DNA of 64,000 nt, taken from the NCBI GenBank assembly GCA_022264855.1, contig JABYQU010000069.1, positions 1 through 64,000 on the forward strand, given 5' to 3'. Positions within the stretch are counted from its first letter, which is position 1, and the number at the start of each line of letters is the position of its first letter. The notes below the pieces were generated by a model that searched no databases, was not told the origin of the DNA, and worked only from the letters and a program-made list of their open reading frames with translations. The translations under genes and the position numbers were made by a program. Origin of the DNA: Lenzites betulinus (lineage: Eukaryota; Basidiomycota; Agaricomycetes; Polyporales; Polyporaceae). This document shows positions 11,001-21,736 of the stretch, one piece after another.

Positions 11001-13668
11001 GACATGACGATCTTCGCACACCTCCTCTCATACGACCAGTGACAACGAGTAAGAAACGCTTACCTCCAGCCCAGTCTGACTCACGCTCGCGCCCGTGCCT
11101 TTCAGGCTCTCCGCAAGAGTGAGTTGCACCTCCATTTCTTCCTCGGTCAGGTCCAGGAGAAGTCGCTGTGAATGAATAGGGTCGAGGCGATGGATGGGAT
11201 TGTCGTGGAGGTCCTTCGATTGGGTCGTACGCCGAATGATGTGCTTCTGAAGGAGCTGGCGGATGTGGGCGACCCATTCGGTCATTGCAATCTTCGCCGG
11301 GGACTTATCTGCATCTTCAGTCCGTTTACCAATTGCTATCGCCGCCGCCAGGCCAAGGGTCTTTCGACGTTCTTTGCGGTCGCGGAGCTCCTCTGCCTTA
11401 CCGCGATTGTAGGCCTTCCGATGATCCTCCATAGCGTCGTTGTCGAAACCTTCAACTTGAATGATCCTTCCAAGAAGGACAATATCCTGTCAAACGCCCC
11501 AAATTAGTTAATACTCCCGAGTTATGCACATAACGCACCATTGGACTCGTTACGATCGGCGTCGCGGTCATACAGAGGGTTAGCCGCGCGCGCTTTGACA
11601 GTTCCGCGCAGACGATCTGCGTATGTCCGGCCTTGCGTGCGTAGTGTGCCTCGTCCATGACGACAACGCCATACCGGCGATCACGCCCCCACATGGTGAT
11701 GTTGCGTACCGCGGGGTCATTGGATAGGTTGAGACTAATCGGTGCGCGATAAGTCTCCGTCAAGCGCGAACTGAGATTGAAGTATTCCTCTCCATCAGCC
11801 TTCATCGCCTGCGAATGAACGATAACAGTTAGACACTAACATCACTCAAACCGTGATATTGTACGCACCGAGTACGTAGTGAGAATGATGACGTTGGCCG
11901 TCGACGGCAGATCTTCGTACTCGGCCCAAAACGCCGCGCGAGTTTCGGGCTTGCAGGATCCGAGGTACGGGAGGACTACCCACACCCCGTACTCGAGGTA
12001 CCGCTTCACCTCGCTGGTCCATTGCGCGATCAGGTTCGGCGGGCAGACGATTACATGTGCGCGTCGTTCCAAAACCTCCATCGCCGAAGGCGAGGCCGCT
12101 AAACACACGAAGTTAGCCTGGATAGCGCGCAGCGACTCAAATGACTTGCCCCAACGCGGAGGATAAGTCTTCTTCTGCTCGTTATACGAGCGCAACCACT
12201 CATACATAGCGATGGCGCCGACAGCTTGCAAGGTCTTGCCCACCCCGACTTGATCCATGATGAGGACGTTGCGGTTGTGCGACATATTGTCGATAATCTT
12301 CGTCAAACCCACCCATTGGTGCCAGAAAGGGCACAGCGGGACGGCGTAAGTGGACTCTAGCGCCTGTCGTCCTTCAGGTGTCCACGGATTTGTGTTCCCC
12401 TTGACATCGACCTTGCGGTTGAAGTGCGGCAAGTGCGCGGAAGGCAGTCCAAAGCCCTGCCGCATTTCGTCGATTGTGAGTGTCTTGTACTCTTCGACGC
12501 CTTCCTGCCAGGTCGAAAGGTCGGATTCGACGGTTCGGAGGTTGATTCCGTCGCATTCTGCGGCCTGGAGGACCTCCTCGATTCGCGCAAGGCAGCGCTC
12601 GATCTCGCCGACGCTGGGCACTGCCTTTAGGGCCGCACGCAGAGCGGGTGTAAGCTCTACAAGTACATCAGCATGCGACGACCACCCAGTACTACTAAGA
12701 ACTGCTTACTGCGAACTTGAGGCGCATCTTCGTCTTGTTGTAGGATCGCTTTCGCGCCTTCGAGTTCCTCAACAAGTCCTGCATGTTGGGCTTTGCGGAG
12801 CCGCTCCCGCCACGGGTTGACTCGTGTGACGAGAACCTCCATACTCTTGAGCCATAGCCTCGTGTTGACGGGCGTGGACCCTTCCTTGTCCAACTCTGGG
12901 GCTGTTGCGTGAGATTCCGTGCCGGATTTCAGTCAAGTATAAGGTACTCACTAAGCTTCGCGGCTTCCACGGCAGCTTCTGCGTTGTGAATCGCGGTGCG
13001 TTCGCGTCCGAGCTGCATGCGCCAACGCGCCCATGTGATATAAAACAGCGACTTAAAGAACGCCCACCCCGCCTCGGAACGGTCCCAATCGGTGTCGTTG
13101 GTGTTCTGACCGAACCAAAGTAACATGAGCTCGGGGATAGCGCCGTTGGCGCGCTCAGGCGACGGAAGCTATGTACCTGTTAGACGACGCGAAGTGGATC
13201 AACCGACATGCGTACCTGGGTCATGTCGGGGCTGCTAAGGGCATACATGCTGCAGTTATTGGCTTCGAGATGGGCGTCGATCTTAGAGTTGAGTCGCCAG
13301 GAACGGACGCGCTTGCGCAAGTAGGACGCGATGGCCTCGCGTCCGGCAGCGTGTTGACTAGTCTTCACCAACGACGATCTGTAAAGGGGGCCTCGCACGG
13401 CCGGGCCCGCGGCCCAGTACGCGCGCGCGAACGCGAGAGCTTGCGCGATCTCCTCCGCGGTACAGCCGGTGCCACCAGGCGTCGCTCCAGGGCACCAAGG
13501 TGGGACGTCGGACGTGACATGGGCTTGCCACTCTGCCCAGCAGAAGGGGGCCGGGTTGTCCGTCGTGCGCGTGAACAGCGCGAGGTCGAGAAACAATGTC
13601 GCCCAGTTCTGCGGAGGGCCCTTATTGGCGGGATCGTCGTCCGATGTCTTCTTAGATTTCTTGGCCAT
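8031..13668 (-). CDS. SNF2-family helicase-like ATPase
   Basis: Ten exons, all phases closing: 13668-13216, 13168-12952, 12901-12710, 12656-11869, 11808-11539, 11486-11064, 10395-10093, 10041-9871, 9820-9637 and 9586-8031, giving 1,518 residues. The ATPase core is complete. Walker A lies in IMDQVGVGKTLQA, the Walker B box is VVVMDEAHYARK, motif III is CMTATPIVTSP, motif V reads LLLSNVGTVGLNIAFA, and motif VI is QLLGRVWRHPQEKRV. This order is that of SWI2/SNF2 ATPases, which use ATP to translocate on DNA and remodel chromatin. A ~400-residue N-terminal region is unrecognised. The last ~500 residues are disordered, with acidic/lysine blocks and a KPKPKPKPKPK run (9230-9280), consistent with a nuclear protein. 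I see no chromo-, bromo- or RING domain. Intron 6 is 668 bp against 47-60 bp for the others. It is an intact gene in a region of broken ones. Close relatives may be repeated subtelomerically. Confidence 0.88.
10396..11063. repeat. 668-bp intron carrying inserted repeat sequence
   Basis: The intron between SNF2 exons 6 and 7 has a normal donor (GTAAGC) and a branch-like CTAAC near its acceptor, but is over ten times longer than its neighbours. Its interior holds a 9-bp-arm hairpin, GTGTGCGCA-CTC-TGCGCACAC (near 10485), matching the core of the array at 6.5-7.7 kb. It also holds a 16-bp perfect inverted repeat at 10862-10877 and 10901-10916 (TGGAGCGGACATGGAC and its complement) and a 10-bp pair, TGTGCGAAGA and TCTTCGCACA (near 10983-11020). 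I infer a ~600-bp insertion that still splices out. Confidence 0.7.
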
Positions 13669-14149
13669 GGTGTACTGAACAATACGCGATATGAGGGGGA
13701 TGTTTGGGGTTCGCCACGGACAGGACATACCTTTATACACTTTGACGATGTCTTGCGACTCATTCCAGATGTTCTAGATGATCGTATCGCCCAGCGTGTG
13801 GACATCTAATCGAGACTATGGAGAAATGTGTTTGCCCGGGGACAACGATGACGCCGCGCCACGCATCGCAAAACTCACCATAGTGAAACCGATCTAGGAA
13901 CACGTTAGCGAAGATCGTGATCTGTGCAGTGCAATAACGATCGAGCTGAATATTGATGTAGATATCAAGGAGCGCGTAATACTATGAGGTACAGAAGTGA
14001 CGGAAACGCCGGGTCGCGAGCCAACGACGGGCGCAGCGCTTAATCTAAGCTGGACCTACAGATCTATCTACCGAGGACTGATCTCGCTGACTCGACCTTT
14101 TAATCTTAAGCTTGATGTCTAATCGCTGATCTGGCGCTAGGCCATTGTA
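13669..14149. other. Promoter side of the SNF2 gene
   Basis: About 480 bp upstream of the SNF2 start codon. I see no coding potential and no clear TATA box. The sequence is of mixed composition before the hairpin-rich block begins. Confidence 0.35.
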
Positions 14150-15530
14150 AGTCAACCTGTGACGTCGTTGCTTCCGATGTGAATGGACGATGTGCGCATC
14201 GCGCGCACACCCCCGCACCCAATCTGATCACCGGCCAGATGCACGTTTGGCGAAGACCTTAGGGTTGGAACGCACCCGCCATGTTCGCATCGTGCGCATC
14301 GTGCGCACGCTGAGGTAGGTAAGTCGTAGTCTGGTTGTCCAGTCCTGTCTGCACACTGACCGCACGCGTTGCGCGTCACCACGGTAATCCTCGCGCATAT
14401 CGCCCGCGATCCCACTCGGCCGAAACACACCGGGACCTCGCGTTCGAACAGAGGACACGAAACAGCGTTCGCAGCACGCGCACGACACTCAGCGCCAGCA
14501 GCACGACTCGCGCGGCGGTGTGCGTGTCATGCGCACGCCAACGGGATTCCAGACGAGCGCGCGCATCCGCGTTCGACCCGGGTACGTGAATCGGAGTTCG
14601 CATCACAACACGCACGACACGCACAACCTCGCTCGGACAGGACTCGCGTGGCGGCGTGCGCGTCCTGCGCACGACTAACTACAACTACAGGATTCCAGAC
14701 GAACACGCGCACCCGAGTTCGACCCGGCCAGCGCCAGAAGCCCTCACCACCTCGCCCTGACGGGACTCGCGCGTCGGCGTGCGCGTCCTGCGCACGCCGA
14801 CCATTGTTCAGGGATGCACAAACTTCGTCCAGGTGGGACTCCCCCGGCGGCGTGCACGTCCTGCCCACGACAACCGATGCCCGACACGCGCGCGCACTCG
14901 CCTTCAAACGGAGCACGCGCAACGTCGGTTGCAGGACGCGCACAACACCCAGCGCCAGCAGCACGCCCCACCTCGTCCGGGCGGGACTCGCGCGGCGGCG
15001 TGCGCGTCCTGCGCACGGCGAATGGTCCTCTGTGCACGTGCGCAATCGCGTTCGTACAGAACACACGCGGCGGCGTGCGCGTCCTGCGCACGCCGACCAT
15101 TGTTCAGGGATGCACAAACTTCGTCCAGGTGGGACTCCCCCGGCGGCGTGCACGTCCTGCCCACGACAACCGATGCCCGACACGCGCGCGCACTCGCCTT
15201 CAAACGGAGCACGCGCAACGTCGGTTGCAGGACGCGCACAACACCCAGCGCCAGCAGCACGCCCCACCTCGTCCGGGCGGGACTCGCGCGGCGGCGTGCG
15301 CGTCCTGCGCACGGCGAATGGTCCTCTGTGCACGTGCGCAATCGCGTTCGTACAGAACACACGCGGCGGCGTGCGCGTCCTGCGCACGCCGACCATTGCC
15401 CGAGCGACGCGCCACATCGCCCCGACGGGACTCCGCCGCCGGCGTGCGCCTCCTGCGCACAACAACCGATCCCCGCCACACGCGCGAGCACCTAACATGC
15501 CTTCCATTCCACTCGAGCAGGAAACATACA
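14150..15530. repeat. GTGCGC...GCGCAC hairpin array (family 3)
   Basis: Many copies of GGCGTGCGC-GTCCT-GCGCACGCC (9-bp arms, 5-nt loop) and variants, each preceded by a conserved GGGACTCGCGCGGC or GGACTCCCCCGGC block, with spacers of 60-110 bp. The pattern runs from the weak copies at 14190-14310 to about 15470. Long frames are open on both strands at once, over 360 codons each way, which is a by-product of GC-rich repetition. Confidence 0.8.
14799..15390. repeat. 296-bp perfect tandem duplication inside family 3
   Basis: The block beginning GACCATTGTTCAGGGATGCA at 14799 starts again at 15095, and GACCATTG recurs at 15391, so the period is 296 bp with two full copies. I found no difference between the copies by eye, which implies a very recent duplication. 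296 is not a multiple of three, which also argues against coding. Confidence 0.85.
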
Positions 15531-15842
15531 GGGGCGGGCGGGTCATGGACATGGAACATAAGCCGCGGCGCGTGCACGGCATGCATGTCCCCCTTGCACA
15601 CAACATTGGGTAACTGACCTTGCTATTCATAACATAAATGTATCTAGTCTAGTGCCATATACCTGTATGTTCTCTTTCAGCCAATTGTACAGTGTACACT
15701 CTCTGCATTATGCTCATGTTCATGACAATCAGTATATATGTAAATTTACCAGACTAGGTTACTGTACTTAAATATCTTGCTGACAAAAGCTATCACATTA
15801 TATATGGTAAGTCCCTAAGTTAAGGTCCCTCAGGTACTGCCA

Positions 15843-15887
15843 GGGGAATCAGTGATGATCGCAATCTGCGATCATCACTGATTCCCC
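15843..15887. repeat. 21-bp perfect inverted repeat upstream of the BAH gene
   Basis: GGGGAATCAGTGATGATCGCA (15843-15863) and its exact complement (15867-15887) are separated by ATC. The spacing would allow a cruciform in DNA or a stem-loop in RNA. It lies ~100 bp upstream of the start codon at 15991 and ~40 bp upstream of the TATA box, so it could be a regulatory site, or the end of a small transposon. Confidence 0.85.
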
Positions 15888-15925
15888 CAGTGATCCCGAT
15901 TATCTCATAGCCTCTGGACTTTCAA

Positions 15926-15933
15926 TATATAAA
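15926..15933 (+). promoter_or_regulatory. TATA box of the BAH/Cys-finger gene
   Basis: TATATAAA lies 58 bp before the start codon at 15991, with a pyrimidine-rich leader between them (CCCCTTCTGCCCTTG...TTTTCCCCTTCATC). This is a normal fungal core promoter layout. Confidence 0.6.
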
Positions 15934-15990
15934 GTGAGCTGTTTGCCCTCAGGTTCCCCCTTCTGCCCTTGTCAGCTTTTCCCCTTCATC

Positions 15991-17260
15991 ATGCCTACCC
16001 TTGCCCCTGTCCCTCGCTCTGCCATAGAGTGGAGTGATGCATTCCGTGCAGGTGAAGTTGTACAGGGCCTGTTGTGTACGTATTCATCCTGCCTGCGTTG
16101 TGGTGTATTTTCTAAGTTGAATCATTAGGCCGTCGCCCAGAACCTGGTGAAAGCTTTTACATCAAATGTCGCGATTAGTATGGCTCTGCCTGTCATTTGT
16201 ACACAGACACTAATGGCTTGCTTGCAGTGTCTCCATTTACCCTGACGGGTCGGGACGTGACGATGCAATCAAGTTCGACCGCAAGATGTATGCGCGCATT
16301 GCTGGGTTGTGCAAGCATCCTGAACTGGGTTCGGCAAGTACATATACAATATCTGATATGCTATCTCTCACATTGGACTGCACATAGCTTGTTAAGCTCC
16401 ACTGGTACTTCTCCTATGGGGAGCTTACCCCCGATGAGATGGTCAACCAAGTCGGGCGGGACTTTATTGTGTCCCAGGGGGAGAACGAGCTCGTATCGCT
16501 ATCTCACGACACATACACATTCGCCGAACGCATCCATTCACTCGAGCGGGTCATCAATATGACCCCCACTGCCATCTCCTTCCCAGTGATCGATGCAGCC
16601 ACCCTTTTCGCCAGGGGTGACAAGACTCTCATACGCAGCTTCAACATGAACAATCCCACCCTTGAGCGCTATGAGCTGCCACTCGTGAGTTCTTTCCCCC
16701 CCATATCTGCTCAGATTTATTTCTGATATCTATTAAATTAGAGCTGTGTGTTCAGCATGTGCACCGAAACCTGCGACGGCCAGTACACCCTACCGGCCTT
16801 GGGAGCTGAGGGCGACATACTCCGGTGGTGCTTTCGGTGCAACAAGTGGCTCCATACCACCTGCTGCGAGCGGTCCAATGCTGTTGAGGTCTCCCTCCCC
16901 CTCCCTCGCGATACACGTCCTCTTCAGCCCCAAACAGTCGAGGAGGCCGTTCAAATGCGATGCGGAAACCGTGTCCAATACGGGCCATTCGACTGGTTGC
17001 TTTGGCAGCAGCTCAGCACACTTCCCATCCAACGTGGCATGCCAGGCCTCAACTACCCGCTCTCATTCGAGCTCATTGTCAGCAAGATTCGCGAAGAAGA
17101 TGCTCAGAACGGCTGCCCCAACGACGTTCAAGAGTATCTTCTGGAGAATATTGGTGTGGCGAAGGATATTGGGCTGATGCCCCAGGAGGCGTTGGCATTG
17201 TTGCAGGGTTGGAAGCCTGAGGACATCTATGAATGCCCAAGGTGTGGCAATGATATCTAG
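15991..17260 (+). CDS. BAH-like domain plus Cys-rich finger protein
   Basis: Five exons with closing phases: 15991-16075, 16129-16177, 16228-16333, 16388-16684 and 16742-17260, giving 351 residues. Residues ~30-155 resemble a BAH domain. YIKCRDYVSIYPDG and LVKLHWYFSYGELTP fit the usual YIG..., then V-W-Y-rich core, and ENELVSLSHDTYTF with VINM fits the closing ELxxSxHxDxx...V. A Cys-rich C-terminal part follows (MCTETCDG, RWCFRCNKWLHTTCC, ending YECPRCGNDI). The CxxCxxWxHxxC pattern is that of PHD-type zinc fingers. BAH-PHD proteins read histones or bind chromatin, so a nuclear role is inferred. Intron 3 (16334-16387) is a GC-AG intron with the perfect donor GCAAGT, and no GT choice keeps the frame. 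The gene has its own TATA box and looks intact. The BAH call is by eye. Confidence 0.65.
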
Positions 17261-17360
17261 CAATATGACTAGGCTTATATGAAATATTGAACAATGTTTG
17301 CTATATGTTTCTATTATAATTGAAGCCGCAGCAACAGATGGGGAATGAGCAGTAATCTTA

Positions 17361-17525
17361 CCGTGTGCGCACCACACTCACATACGACTCCGTACGACTG
17401 CCACAGAGGTCCATGTGCGCACCACACTCACGTACAGCTCCGTACGACTCCGTACGACTCCGTATGACTGCCACAGGGGCCCACATGCGCACCACGCTCA
17501 CGTACAGCTCCGTACGACTGCCATA
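17361..17525. repeat. Short tandem repeat after the BAH gene
   Basis: Three to four units of roughly 45-60 bp share GTGCGCACCACACTCACGTA, CAGCTCCGTACGACT and CCACAG. Nested inside is a 10-bp repeat, CTCCGTACGA. It sits ~100 bp after the BAH gene stop codon. Just after it, TTAACCCTAAG (near 17557) and GGGTTAGGGTGTAGGG (near 17580) are telomere-like. Confidence 0.7.
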
Positions 17526-17654
17526 TACCCCAATTAGGCAATTTTGGGCGCTTTTTTAACCCTAAGTGGCATGGCCTGGGGTTAGGGTGTAGGGTTTATT
17601 TCATACCTAGGCTGTTCAGACATCTCATAACCCAAAGGGACACGCGTCGGCCTT

Positions 17655-17845
17655 GGAGGACCACCCGCGGCTGCGCACCTGCGCGGCCGCGGGGACAAGC
17701 GTCGGCCTTTGAGGACCACCCGCGGCCGCGCACCTGCGCGGCTGCGGGGACAAGCGTCGACCTCAGAGGACCACCCGCGGCTGCGCAGGTGCGCGGCCGC
17801 GGGACACGCGTCCGTCCTGGAGGACCATCCGCGGCCGCGGGCAGT
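17655..17845. repeat. Hairpin array 3 (CGCGGCCGC family)
   Basis: Four units spaced 54-56 bp apart with a spacer of the form GGACACGCGTCGGCCTTGGAGGACCA. Arms are CCGCGGCTGCGCA or CCGCGGCCGCGCA against TGCGCGGCCGCGG. It ends about 60 bp before the first recognisable codon of the next gene, so it is either that gene's upstream region or the junction that removed its original 5' end. Confidence 0.85.
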
Positions 17846-17901
17846 CAGTGTCGCATCGATTGATGATCATTCTGTCTGTACTGTGTACTTATTCTATTCG
17901 T

Positions 17902-20900
17902 ATGCGCAGAGATCGCGGTACATTCAAGTTGTCCATTGCGGAGATGAAGAAGTTTGCAAAGGCGTACAAGGAGAACTTTGACACATGGTACGAGGGCGCT
18001 CCCGCCAGCTACCGCTTTCCGGAGCTCGAAGACTCCGTCCCTGTCATTGCCATCCTCAACTATGGCCAGAACCGAGAGGTCGGCACGGCCCAGACCATCG
18101 ATCAGGTCGCCGAGTTTTGGGATCGCGAAATCGACTACAAGCCTGTCTGGCGCATGACCATTGCCCTTGCGGCCCACTATGCGTAAGCTCCGTCCCTGTC
18201 TCTGACCCTCTTCTGCTATATCTGCATCTGACTTTGCACCATGTGTACTGCAGCGCCGTCCCAGTTCAGGATTGGCGTCCTTACAACGCTCAACGGATCA
18301 AGGACGCAAATCCCGAGATCTACGACTCAGACGACCCCAACAGTCGCACCCTCATCCAGGACATTCTTACATATCCTCTCGTCGATGGGAATGGCCTTGA
18401 GAAACGTATTTACGCCCCCGACTGTACACGCATCAAACGCAGGCGTGCTGTCGGTCTTCATTCCTCCGAACGCTGCGGCATCATGCAGGATCTCAGTGCC
18501 ATCCACCGCCTCTTCTGCGCTCCCTCTGGCTTGGACGACGAGCTCATGGAAGTCGATCCCGTCGTTGACCCTGACGCGCATAACCCGGGCAACATAAACG
18601 ACGTCGACCACGAGCTGAACATGCAGTATGCCCGTCGCTTGCCTCCCCTCGAGGACGTCGCCTACACCTCCTACCCCCATTTCTTCTCCAAGAACATCGG
18701 ACAGTGGCAGGCCGACGGCGTGATGCAGCCCATGATGCCGCTCATCCGCTCCCTGTCCAACGAGCTCTCTCGCCCTCACTCTGGCGGCAAGGCCATCGTC
18801 GCACTGAATTCCCAGTGTTACAACACCATCGCCCACAGCACCCGCTTCAGTGCCCGCCATCACCTTGCGCAGAAGGGGATGCTCACCGCGACGTCTGCAG
18901 GGCCCTGGGCAACCACGCCGAAGGCTCGCAACACCGCCGACAAGCTCTTCGGCAAGGTCAGCTACAGCCTCCCCCACGAACGCCTCGTCAACCAGCTCCT
19001 TCTCGGCTCCGACAACTGCCTGCGTGTCGAGAACAACTTCCTCATCGACTTCGACCACCTGCGAGGGGAGTTCCACAACGGCGGCGACATCTATCGCCAT
19101 TTCATCATGAAGTACGAGGCATTCTGCCGACACAGCTCTTTGCTCGAGGCCATCAAGAGCGTGTCCGTTCTTCTCACCCATGACGTAAGTCCTCCCCCTG
19201 CACACGCCTCCCCGTGCCCATCGCTCGTCGTGTCCGTTGCTGATCACCTCGGCGCCTTCCCTCCCTCAGTGCTTCCCCTACGCATACGTTTGGTGCGGCC
19301 ACCCCTTCGCGGTCACCATGAAGATGCTGTGGAAGGCCCACGTCCAGCCATGCATCGAGGCCAACGCAAATCTTACCGCAAACAACGCTCCCGCTGCGAG
19401 AACGGCTGCTCGAAGCTCTCAGACCAGGTCGTCGAACAGCTCGCAGGCCACCGCCGTCGCAGGCAGCTCGCAGATCACCGCCGTCGCAGGCAGCTCGCAG
19501 GCCACCGCCGTCAACGGGTCCATCCAGAGTGAAGCAGGCGCGTCCACCCCCAGCATGCCCAACCCGATCTACGTCGAGGCCATCAGCGTACTCGAACGTC
19601 TCCTGAACTACAACTACACCGGCGCGGCAAAGGTCCTCCCACGCCGCCTCATGATGGAACTCTGGCCCCTCCGCGGCATCATGGATACCGGATTCCCCGT
19701 CCTCTGGCCAGGCTTCATCCCCGGCGGCTCATCGTACGGACGTCCTCCATCAATTGACATGCGCATGTGGCCCGTGGATGAGCTTACTCACCGCCCACTG
19801 GTCTCCTCCCGCCGCACACAGGAGATCACGTACGGTCAGCCGCATTTTGTGGTCAGTCCTTTCCCCGCTTCGTCTTAGCACCAACTCCATCTTGCTCACA
19901 CGTGTCCGTCCACACAGGCCTACGAGACCCTGCTCTACATGAAGGTTGCTATCGCTCGCATGCCGAAGACGCGCTGGGCCGATGCATCCAGCCTTGGACG
20001 CGAATTCCGCCTCCTCGCGGACATCGTGATGGGCGCATTCGTCAAGGACGTCCTTCAGCTCGTCTCCTCCCAGGTGCGCGCAGAAATCGACCCCATCCTC
20101 GCCGACCGCGGCCACAACGACTTGCTGGCCGCCCGCACGCGCCGCGTCGCTCTCCGGAAGTGGCTCGATGTCGACCACCCGTTGGACTGGGGAGTGCAAG
20201 CAGACACCCGCATCGTCCTCACTCAGGCGGTGTCTCGCGATCAAATCGAGGCGGCGCGCGGTCTGGCCAAGTCCGCCCGTGGGCAGATGTCCGTCAAGGA
20301 CTTGGTCGACATACTCATCCACATCGCCTCCACTTCCGGCCTCCGCAGCGTCCGTCCACCGTTGTGGAACAAGGGCCAGTGCTGGCCCGCTCTCCGCGCG
20401 GCCTTCGGCGACGCAAACCTTCGCGGCACGCGCGCCGGTATGAGTCCCGCCGATACGATGGCTCTCTTCAAAGAGGCATTCACATATATTGTCGAAGAGC
20501 GACGCATTCGCTTCTTCCCGGACGCCCTCACCCCCACCGAGGGCCGCCGCCTCCCCTCGACACAGCCATCCATCCGGTCGTGGTCTACTCTCGGCGCCCA
20601 GGTCCACGCCCCTGTCGCTGGGCGCTCTGCCCCCCTCACCCACGCCGAACGTCTGCAGTATCAGATGTCGCAGAACTCTCTTGAAGAGATGCGCGCCGAC
20701 CCCAACAGCTCCTGGGACACGACGGAGATCGTCATCGCCGACTACCCCTAGTACCTCGGTCGGGCATCCCTTCCTGCCAACTGGTCCGTTCCCGCCGACA
20801 CGACCGGCGCGAAAACGATACCTTGGATCGCCGAGGCCTATGCATGGGGACAAACACAATTCAAGAGCAAGCGCAGCGACTGGATGTGCGATCTCGCCTT

Positions 20901-21736
20901 CCACCTCGCCTTCCTGTTGTCCAAGATGATGCCCATGGTAGGGTTCAACGACGCCATGAAGGAAGAGCTCAAGGAGCCAATCGCGCGCATCGGTCTCAAG
21001 GCGCCCCAGGGCAAGGGGAAGGAGTCCGCCGCCAACGTGTTCAAGATTCGCGAGGCCATCGAGCTCATCCGCAGCGTTCCGTGGATCGTCCGCAAGGGCG
21101 TCAAGGGCGTCAAGGACGAGTCGCTGTACCTCGTGCACGCCGCCATCGTCCTGCTCTTGTGGATGAACACTGCATCCCCTCTCCGCCGCCGACTCGACAG
21201 TGGAGAGCCACTTGGCGATGCGTGGAGCCGCAAACATCGTGAGTTGCGCTGTTCAACTTACTGCATTTGCTTGCCTCACATCGCTCACCTCTCGCGTAGA
21301 ACCAAAGTCGCTCACACCGGTCAACTTCATTCGTTTGGGCATCGCATACCCACTCTCCTCGGGGGTCCTCAAGAAGACGCAGATGAATACGACCTGGGTA
21401 ATGTTCAGCGAAGCTCAGCTGAAAGAGCGTCATGCAGAAGTCCTCAAGCTGCTCACCAGCTCCGCTGCCGGGCCACTCGCCCTCGTGCGGTCGATGTTTG
21501 GATCCAACGGCACCAACCACCTTGTTCAAATGGGACACTTCCCCGACACGCCCACTGCGACCCGACCCGCGCGCCCGGTGACTCGTGCGCCCGCTCAGCG
21601 CGCTCCCTCTGGTTCCAGTTCGAAGAGGCTGCTCTCCAGTGATGATGACGATGACGATGGCGATGGGTATTGTACCGAAAGCGACCCCGAAGCTGGAGAA
21701 TTCTACCGCCCCAGCCGCCGCCGCCGCCTGCAATGA
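17902..21736 (+). CDS. Large unknown protein with one in-frame amber codon
   Basis: I do not recognise this family. Exons are 17902-18182, 18254-19184, 19270-19851, 19918-21238 and 21300-21736. Phases close over 1,184 codons, and all four introns are GT-AG of 61-85 bp. One TAG at 20749-20751 interrupts exon 4 (...IVIADYP, stop, YLGRASLPANW...). The frame then stays open for over 300 codons across a further correctly phased intron to the stop at 21734, so coding constraint persists past the amber. Visible traits are an N-terminal soluble region (AEMKKFAKAYKENFDTWYEG), a Tyr/His-rich core (YPHFFSKNIGQWQADGV), three 11-residue repeats around TAVAGSSQ (19431-19530), and a C-terminal tail with six Asp and then RPSRRRRLQ, a likely nuclear signal. 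The start is uncertain because the hairpin array lies just upstream. The amber may be a recent mutation (CAG to TAG would fit) or be read through. Confidence 0.6.
20749..20751 (+). other. In-frame TAG within the large unknown gene
   Basis: CCC-TAG-TAC-CTC. Upstream 874 and downstream 309 codons are in the same frame, including a downstream intron that preserves phase. The context TAG-TAC is the same as at the amber codon of the Plavaka transposase (34686-34688). Confidence 0.8.

Noticed and set aside
14369..15630. Very long open frames (over 360 codons) on both strands
   Set aside because: They lie in GC-rich tandem hairpin repeats, are open in several frames at once, and change frame across a 296-bp duplication. 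Translations are Arg/Ala-rich without domains.
19750..21237. A 495-codon antisense frame opposite the large unknown gene
   Set aside because: The plus strand has phased introns, sensible protein composition and a continuing frame. The antisense frame crosses three of those introns without structure.
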